Assembly (NCBI GenBank): GCA_013297545.1
Contig: JAAFHH010000102.1
Coordinates: forward strand, 1-8,693
Direction of reading: 5' to 3'
Source of the DNA: Alphaproteobacteria bacterium
Lineage (GTDB): Bacteria; Pseudomonadota; Alphaproteobacteria; Elsterales; Elsteraceae
DNA: 8,693 nt
The position numbers and the translations under genes were made by a program. Positions 3,814-8,693 of this stretch are shown in pieces (position 1 is the first letter of the stretch; every line of letters begins with the position of its first letter). The notes under the pieces were generated by a model, which was not told the DNA's origin, did no database searches, and saw only the letters and a program-made list of their open reading frames with translations.

Positions 3814-5769
3814 ATGACCGCTGACGACCCAATCGCCGTCGCCCGACACTGTTTGGAGCTGGGGCACGCGGGCGAAGCGATTGCAGCCCTGCAGGCCATA
3901 CTGGCGCGTGACCCGATGCAGGCAGCCGCCCGGCAGCTGCTCGGGGCGGTGTTCACCGAACTCGGTCAGCCCGGCAATGCCGCAGACGTGCTCGCCCCCC
4001 TCGGTGACGGTGCTGACCTGGATCGGCTGTTGGCGCGGCTGGATGAGCAGACGCTCGCCACCTTGGCCGCGCGCCACCCCGGCTGCTGGTCCGTGATCCA
4101 CGCGCACCTCGCGCGGCGTGACGCCGCCACGGCGCGCGAGGCCTACGACGCGCTGGTGCCGGAGATGACGCGCTGGGTCGATGTGAAGACGGCCTTGGAG
4201 CGCATTGCCGTGCTCGGTGATGACGCAACGGCGATTGCGTGGCTGGAAACCTACCTTGCCTTCACCCCCGCCGATATCGACGCAACGATCGCCTTGACCC
4301 AGCGTCTGAGCGCCATCGGTGCCGTCGATCGCGCGTTCGATACGCTGGAAACCTTGCTTGTCGTCGAGCCGGCGTCCGAGCGCGGCAATCGCCTGGTCCA
4401 CCTGCTGGCACAAACCTATCAGCACTTCGAACGCGCGGTCGTGCTCGGCCGGCGCACGGCCCCAGCCCTGCCGAACGATGACAACCACAACGCCCATCTG
4501 GCGCTCGCCGAAATCGAATGCGGGGACTTCGCCACCGCCACCGCCCGGCGCGATCAGTTCAGCCACGATCACGTGCAGGCGTTGGCGCGCGACCCTGCGG
4601 CACTGTCCGACCAAGCCGCGGACGCGCTGGTCACGGCCTTGGTCAGCACCAGCGATTACGCCGGCGCGCGGGCTGTGAAGGCCGAACTTGTCCGCCGCGG
4701 CTGTTTTGACGAAGGCCACCGGATCCAACCGTCCCGACCCATCGTCGCACCTGGCAGCCCGGGCCCCACCGCACCGGACGGACCCGCGCGGCCAATCGTG
4801 CTGGTCGCCAGCGTGCGCGATGAAATCGAGATCATCGAGGCCTGGCTCAGCTGGTCGTTCGCCCACGGCATCGATGCCGCGATTGTGCAAGACAATGGGT
4901 CGGTCGATGGCACGCGCCAGCTGTTGGATCAGCTGGCGAGGCGCTGGCCAATCCTCGTCCTCGACGAGCCGTGCCAAGACATGAACCAGTCCCTGTGGTC
5001 GACCCGCATGACCTGGCTCGCCCGCGAGGCACTGGGCGCGGACTGGGCGATCTTGTCGGATGCCGATGAATTCTGGCTGCCGCGTGGTGGCTTCGCTGCC
5101 GCCATCGCTGCGGCCACGGCACCGCCGTTTGAAGCCGCAACCATCTTGCAGATCCACCAAACCATGATGCTGGGTGAGGCTGAGGCCGGCTATGGCGAAA
5201 CCGGTCGCTTCCATGACGCGCGCCTCGGCCTGGTCCACCCGCTGCCACGCTTGAAGCACCAGTTTCTGTTACCGCACCTGAACTTGAATGCCGTCATGAC
5301 CCCAATGCCCAAGGTCTGGGTGCGCACATCCGCCCTGCCCTTGGTGCTGCCGGGCAATCACAGCGCGTTCAGCCGCGACGCGCTGATCGTGCCCGCACCC
5401 ATGATCGACTGCCTGCACTTCAGCTACCGATCCTTCGCGCACTGGCGGCGCAAGCTGCAGCGGTGGGTCGAGAGCTTTGGCCGCAGCACGGCCGCCCTCG
5501 ATCGCGACAGTGCCGCGATGTGGCAGCGCACCGCCGCGGTGATCGATGACGAGGCCGCGTGCCGGGCTTTCTACCACCGCACCATTTTTGGCACGCCCTA
5601 CCACCGTTGGCTGAAGCAGGCGGGCCGGATCGTGGAACGCGATGAGGTGCGGCACTTTCTTGCCAATCCCGTGCTGCCGCCGCTCGCCCCCTTGACCGCT
5701 GAGGAGCGCGCCCGCGCAGCCGCGGTGCTCACCGACCTCGACCAACGCTTGCCGCGCATCCAGGTTTAG
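3814..5769 (+). CDS. TPR-repeat protein with C-terminal GT2-like glycosyltransferase domain
   Basis: A 651-residue, apparently cytoplasmic protein with no signal peptide or membrane segment. The N-terminal part (about 1-300) is made of TPR-like helical repeats. The clearest is HCLELGHAGEAIAALQAIL (12-30) plus the helix pair to about 60. Such repeats usually bind protein partners. A Pro/Gly-rich hinge (308-326) leads to a GT2-like (Glyco_tranf_2_4 type) domain at about 327-540. This has IVLVASVRDEIEIIEAWLSW (328-347), HGIDAAIVQDNGSVDGT (351-367), and the nucleotide-sugar/metal motif DADEF (416-420). The C-terminal part contains LPGNHSAFS, LHFSYRSF and FGTPYHRWL. The ATG at 3814 is chosen over a GTG at 3766 because GGAGG (3802-3806) precedes it by 7 nt. 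The sugar donor and acceptor are unknown. It is the first gene of the operon and a clear paralogue of the gene at 6649-8256. Confidence 0.88.
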   Translation: MTADDPIAVARHCLELGHAGEAIAALQAILARDPMQAAARQLLGAVFTELGQPGNAADVLAPLGDGADLDRLLARLDEQTLATLAARHPGCWSVIHAHLARRDAATAREAYDALVPEMTRWVDVKTALERIAVLGDDATAIAWLETYLAFTPADIDATIALTQRLSAIGAVDRAFDTLETLLVVEPASERGNRLVHLLAQTYQHFERAVVLGRRTAPALPNDDNHNAHLALAEIECGDFATATARRDQFSHDHVQALARDPAALSDQAADALVTALVSTSDYAGARAVKAELVRRGCFDEGHRIQPSRPIVAPGSPGPTAPDGPARPIVLVASVRDEIEIIEAWLSWSFAHGIDAAIVQDNGSVDGTRQLLDQLARRWPILVLDEPCQDMNQSLWSTRMTWLAREALGADWAILSDADEFWLPRGGFAAAIAAATAPPFEAATILQIHQTMMLGEAEAGYGETGRFHDARLGLVHPLPRLKHQFLLPHLNLNAVMTPMPKVWVRTSALPLVLPGNHSAFSRDALIVPAPMIDCLHFSYRSFAHWRRKLQRWVESFGRSTAALDRDSAAMWQRTAAVIDDEAACRAFYHRTIFGTPYHRWLKQAGRIVERDEVRHFLANPVLPPLAPLTAEERARAAAVLTDLDQRLPRIQV

Positions 5770-5803
5770 CCGACGCTGTCGCCGCACCGATTGGGAGGAC
5801 ACG

Positions 5804-6652
5804 ATGCGCCTACTTCGCTACGGACCCGTTGGCCGGGAACGGCCAGGTCTTTTGGATACCACCGGCCAGATCCGCGATCTCGGCGGCGTGATCGCGGATG
5901 TCGCCGGACCGGCGCTCGGCGATGCCATGCTCGCCCGCCTGAAGGCGCTGGATCCCGCAAGCTTGCCCCTGGTTGAGGGCAACCCGCGCCTTGGTCCGTG
6001 CGTTGCGGGGGTTGGCAAATTCATCTGCGTCGGCTTGAACTATTCCGACCACGCGGCTGAAACCGGGGCGACGGTGCCGCCGGAGCCGATCCTGTTCTTC
6101 AAAGCGACCAGCGCGATCACCGGCCCGAACGATCCGGTCGAAATCCCGCGCGGATCGGTCAAGACTGATTGGGAAGTCGAACTCGGCGTCATCATCGGCA
6201 CGCGCGCCAAGTACGTCGCCGAAGCCGACGCGATGGCCCATGTCGCCGGCTACTGCGTGGTCAACGACATGTCGGAGCGGGACTTTCAAATGCACCGCCA
6301 GGGCCAGTGGATGAAGGGCAAGTCGCACGACACCTTCGGCCCGATCGGGCCCTGGCTGGTCACCCGCGACGACGTGCCGGACCCGCAGAACCTCGCGATG
6401 TTCCTAGACGTCGACGGCAAGCGCTACCAGAACGGCTCGACCCGCACGATGGTCTACGGGGTCGCCCACTTGGTGCACTACATCAGCCAGTTCATGACCC
6501 TGGAGCCGGGCGATATCATCTCCACCGGCACGCCACCGGGTGTGGGTCTTGGCCAGAAGCCACCGGTCTATCTGGTCGCGGGCCAGACCATGCACCTTGG
6601 CATTGAGGGTCTTGGCCACCAGACGCAAGTGACCATCCCCGCCGGGTCATGA
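5804..6652 (+). CDS. Fumarylacetoacetate hydrolase (FAH) family protein
   Basis: A 282-residue metal-dependent enzyme of the FAH family, which hydrolyses or hydrates acylpyruvate-type compounds. The N-terminus MRLLRYGPVG and the core KFICVGLNYSDHA (72-84) resemble the subgroup annotated as 2,4-diketo-3-deoxy-L-rhamnonate or -fuconate hydrolase and as ureidoglycolate lyase. The divalent-metal ligands are probably Glu124 and Glu126 in DWEVELG and Asp155 in NDMSERDFQ. The domain continues with GKSHDTFGPIGPWLVT (172-187) and STGTPPGVGLGQ (240-251), both hallmarks of the family. The exact substrate cannot be fixed from sequence. GGGAGG (5793-5798) precedes the ATG by 5 nt. It lies 34 bp after one glycosyltransferase gene, and its stop overlaps the start of the next as ATGA, so it is co-transcribed with them and probably translationally coupled. 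Deoxy-sugar catabolism would fit the neighbours but is speculative. Confidence 0.9.
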   Translation: MRLLRYGPVGRERPGLLDTTGQIRDLGGVIADVAGPALGDAMLARLKALDPASLPLVEGNPRLGPCVAGVGKFICVGLNYSDHAAETGATVPPEPILFFKATSAITGPNDPVEIPRGSVKTDWEVELGVIIGTRAKYVAEADAMAHVAGYCVVNDMSERDFQMHRQGQWMKGKSHDTFGPIGPWLVTRDDVPDPQNLAMFLDVDGKRYQNGSTRTMVYGVAHLVHYISQFMTLEPGDIISTGTPPGVGLGQKPPVYLVAGQTMHLGIEGLGHQTQVTIPAGS

Positions 6653-8256
6653 CCGCGGCCGACCTGCTGGTGCGCGAGGCGGAAGCGCTGGTTGCGGACG
6701 GACAAGTCGCAACCGCGCTCGGTCTGCTGCGACGGCGCGGTGCCATTGCGCACTGTGCCGCCTTCAGCACCTCGGCACGCGACGCAGTGGTGACGGCCTT
6801 GGTGGAGGCTGGTGACATCGACGATGCGTATCGGATCACGTCCGCCGCTGTCGTCGATGATCTCGCGGCGGCACCGATGCTGGCCAATCTGATCGTGCGC
6901 TACCGAAGGTGGCGCGAGGCTAAGGCTTTCCTAGAGCACCTCAGCGAACGCTATCCAGACAGCGAGTTGATCAATGGCTTGCTGGTCTTTGCGTTGGTGG
7001 AAACGGGCCAGTTTGCCGACGCGGTGACTGTCCGCCAGCAGTTCAGCGCGACGCGCTGGACCAATTTCCGCGCCAAACTGCCCAATACGCCGCCTAACCA
7101 GCACTTCGCCTTGGCGTGGGATCTGCTCAGTGGCGGCGACTTCGTGGCCGTGCGTCAGCTGATGGCAGACCATGCGATCGCGGTCACCGCCGGCCTGGAC
7201 CTTGATCGCGATGTGGAGCGCGGCCTGTCCACGCCGGGCAGTCCGTGCACTCCAGCGCCAGCCGGACCGAAGCGGGAGCTGGTCTTGGCGCTCGCCGTGC
7301 GCGATGAGGTCGACATCCTGGAGGCCAACCTGGATTGGCACTTCGCCCACGGCATCGATGCCGCGATCGTGACCGACAACGGCTCGGTCGATGGCACGCG
7401 CGCGCTGCTGGACCAGTTGGCGACGCGCCTGCCGCTGGTCATCATCGACGAGCCGGTGCAGGACATGGACCAGTCGAAATGGTCGACCCGCATGGCTTGG
7501 CTCGCGCGCGAGGCGTTCGATGCGGACTGGGTGCTGCTGGGCGACGCGGACGAATTCTTCTCACCCTCCGGCGGATCCTTCGCCGATGCGATCGCCGCTG
7601 CAACCCAGGGGTGGGCTGCGGATGCAACCGTGCTGGCCATCCCCAGCCAGTTGATGCTGTTGGACGCGGACGCAGGACTGAACGGACAGCCACCGTTCCA
7701 CGCCGCCACGCGCTGCCTGGTCGATCCTTTGCCGCGGTGTCTCCACGGCTATGTTATGGCGGACTATAATCTCTTGTCCGTCATGACCCAGATCCAGAAA
7801 GTGTGGGTGCGAGCGTCTAGCCTGCCGATCGTGTTGCCGGGCAATCACGTCGCGATCAGCCGCAACGCAAAGCTGGTGCCGGCACCGGAGATCACCTGCC
7901 TGCACTTCTCCTACCGCGATTTCGGCCGCTGGTTCGCCAAGCAGAACCGCTTTGTCGCTGGCTTTGCCGCGAACACCTCCGCGATCGACCGCGCCAGCGT
8001 CGACTATTGGGCGACCAACCAAGGTCTGTGGACTGCACGCGAACAGGCTGAGGCGATGTATCGTCGCCTGCAGTTCGGCACGCCGTTCCATCACTATCTG
8101 GCCGAGAGCGGCCGGATTGTTGAGCAGACCGTGGTCCGCGACTTTGTCACCGCGGGCAGCCGACCAACACCCACGCTGTTGAGCCCCGCCGAAGCAGCAC
8201 GCTGCCGCGCTGTCTTGGCCGACCTCGACCACCGCTTGCCCCGATGCATCCGGTGA
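6649..8256 (+). CDS. Second TPR-like plus GT2-like glycosyltransferase (paralogue)
   Basis: A 535-residue protein with the same architecture as the 651-residue one upstream but a shorter helical N-terminus (about 1-190). It has a Pro-rich hinge (195-207) and a GT2-like domain from LVLALAVRDEVDILEANLDW (211-230), then HGIDAAIVTDNGSVDGT (234-250), with DADEF at 299-303. The C-terminal motifs LPGNHVAIS, LHFSYRDF and FGTPFHHYL match the paralogue in order. No signal peptide or membrane segment is seen. Its ATG overlaps the stop of the FAH gene (ATGA, 6649-6652), so translation is probably coupled. A 26-bp stretch at 7342-7367 is identical to 4858-4883 in the upstream gene, supporting duplication. 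Substrate unknown. The next gene overlaps its end. Confidence 0.87.
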   Translation: MTAADLLVREAEALVADGQVATALGLLRRRGAIAHCAAFSTSARDAVVTALVEAGDIDDAYRITSAAVVDDLAAAPMLANLIVRYRRWREAKAFLEHLSERYPDSELINGLLVFALVETGQFADAVTVRQQFSATRWTNFRAKLPNTPPNQHFALAWDLLSGGDFVAVRQLMADHAIAVTAGLDLDRDVERGLSTPGSPCTPAPAGPKRELVLALAVRDEVDILEANLDWHFAHGIDAAIVTDNGSVDGTRALLDQLATRLPLVIIDEPVQDMDQSKWSTRMAWLAREAFDADWVLLGDADEFFSPSGGSFADAIAAATQGWAADATVLAIPSQLMLLDADAGLNGQPPFHAATRCLVDPLPRCLHGYVMADYNLLSVMTQIQKVWVRASSLPIVLPGNHVAISRNAKLVPAPEITCLHFSYRDFGRWFAKQNRFVAGFAANTSAIDRASVDYWATNQGLWTAREQAEAMYRRLQFGTPFHHYLAESGRIVEQTVVRDFVTAGSRPTPTLLSPAEAARCRAVLADLDHRLPRCIR

Positions 8257-8693
8257 GCCTGCTGTGGGAGGAGACCTACCGAGCCGCCAGCCACGCCTGG
8301 ACGACGGGTGCGCGTGAAGATGCCTACCGCGTACTCGCAACATACCGGGCCGCCGTGCCGGACGATGCCCGCGCGCGCGACCTCGTCTTGGCCGGGCTGA
8401 CGGCCGAGCGTCGTTGGCACGAACTCGCGATCGAAGCGGCCGCGGCTACGCTCAGTAACGCTGATGATGACACGGTGAACGCAAGCCTGGTCCACGCACT
8501 GATCGAACAGGGCGAGCCGGCAGCCGGGGCAGACGCCCGCGAGACGTTTGCCAGCCGCGTGCTCTCCGATACCCACGATCCCGTGCGTCACTATCATCAG
8601 CTGGTCGCAGCCGAACACTTGAACGCCGCCCGCGGCCGGCTGGCCGGTCCGCTGCGGGCGCACTGGAGCGAGCTGTTCGCCCATCGCGCCTTT
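8244..8693 (+). CDS. Helical-repeat protein, N-terminal fragment; probable third TPR-glycosyltransferase paralogue
   Basis: The open frame continues to the window edge, giving the first 150 residues with no stop. It starts MHPVSLLWEETYRAASHAW at the ATG 8244, overlapping the previous gene by 13 nt. A GTG at 8253, which overlaps the previous stop as GTGA, is an equally plausible coupled start. Neither has a clear ribosome binding site. The sequence is Ala-rich and helical, with TPR-like pairs such as EDAYRVLATYRAAVPDD. The segment NASLVHALIEQGEPAAGADARE (about 79-100) resembles NGLLVFALVETGQFADAVTVRQ (109-130) in the preceding paralogue. I therefore infer that a GT2-like domain follows beyond the window. 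That domain is not visible, so only a repeat protein can be stated firmly. Confidence 0.75.
   Translation, partial: MHPVSLLWEETYRAASHAWTTGAREDAYRVLATYRAAVPDDARARDLVLAGLTAERRWHELAIEAAAATLSNADDDTVNASLVHALIEQGEPAAGADARETFASRVLSDTHDPVRHYHQLVAAEHLNAARGRLAGPLRAHWSELFAHRAF

Noticed and set aside
3675..3956. Minus-strand 93-codon frame across the divergent promoter region
   Set aside because: It overlaps the start of the first glycosyltransferase, has no ribosome binding site or recognisable domain, and ends inside the promoter region.
3778..5259. Minus-strand 493-codon open frame antisense to the first glycosyltransferase
   Set aside because: Long antisense frames are common in GC-rich genes. The product has His/Arg/Gly-rich shadow composition and no domain, while the sense strand encodes clear motifs.
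7561..8343. Minus-strand 260-codon open frame antisense to the second glycosyltransferase
   Set aside because: Same reasons: no domain, shadow composition, and a strongly supported sense-strand gene.

Overview
The window is GC-rich, gene-dense chromosomal DNA. It most likely comes from an alphaproteobacterium (Rhodospirillales-like). That rests on base composition, on a lipoprotein lytic transglycosylase fused to a SPOR domain, and on TPR plus GT2-type glycosyltransferase proteins. No taxonomic marker gene is present, so this is an inference.

Left part (1-1468). A minus-strand gene for an exported protein is cut by the window edge. It diverges from a TetR-family regulator, and the gap holds two operator-like inverted repeats whose centres are 51 bp apart. 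A complete tRNA-Leu(CAA) with encoded CCA follows, then a VOC/glyoxalase-superfamily gene preceded by a perfect 12-bp palindrome.

Middle part (1469-3660). A minus-strand VapB/Rv0623-type antitoxin has no toxin partner in the window. It diverges from an Asp/Glu/hydantoin racemase family gene in which the two usual catalytic cysteine positions are altered. The racemase converges on a minus-strand lipoprotein lytic transglycosylase (SLT domain, Pro/Ala-rich linker, SPOR domain). A perfect 7-bp hairpin spans both stop codons of this convergent pair.

Right part (3661-8693). An AT-rich divergent region carries a likely sigma70-type promoter for the transglycosylase. Next to it is a leader with alternating complementary GATCCC/GGGATC elements upstream of a plus-strand operon. 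The operon contains a TPR plus glycosyltransferase protein (651 aa), a fumarylacetoacetate hydrolase family enzyme, a second TPR-like plus glycosyltransferase paralogue (535 aa, ATGA overlap with the hydrolase), and the N-terminal 150 residues of a third helical-repeat protein that overlaps the previous stop and runs off the window. The two complete glycosyltransferases share long conserved stretches and a DADEF motif, so the locus looks like a tandemly duplicated glycosyltransferase array with a small-molecule hydrolase inserted. This array and its leader are the most interesting part of the window. Nothing here demonstrates a wholly new system. No insertion sequence, CRISPR array or phage gene was seen.
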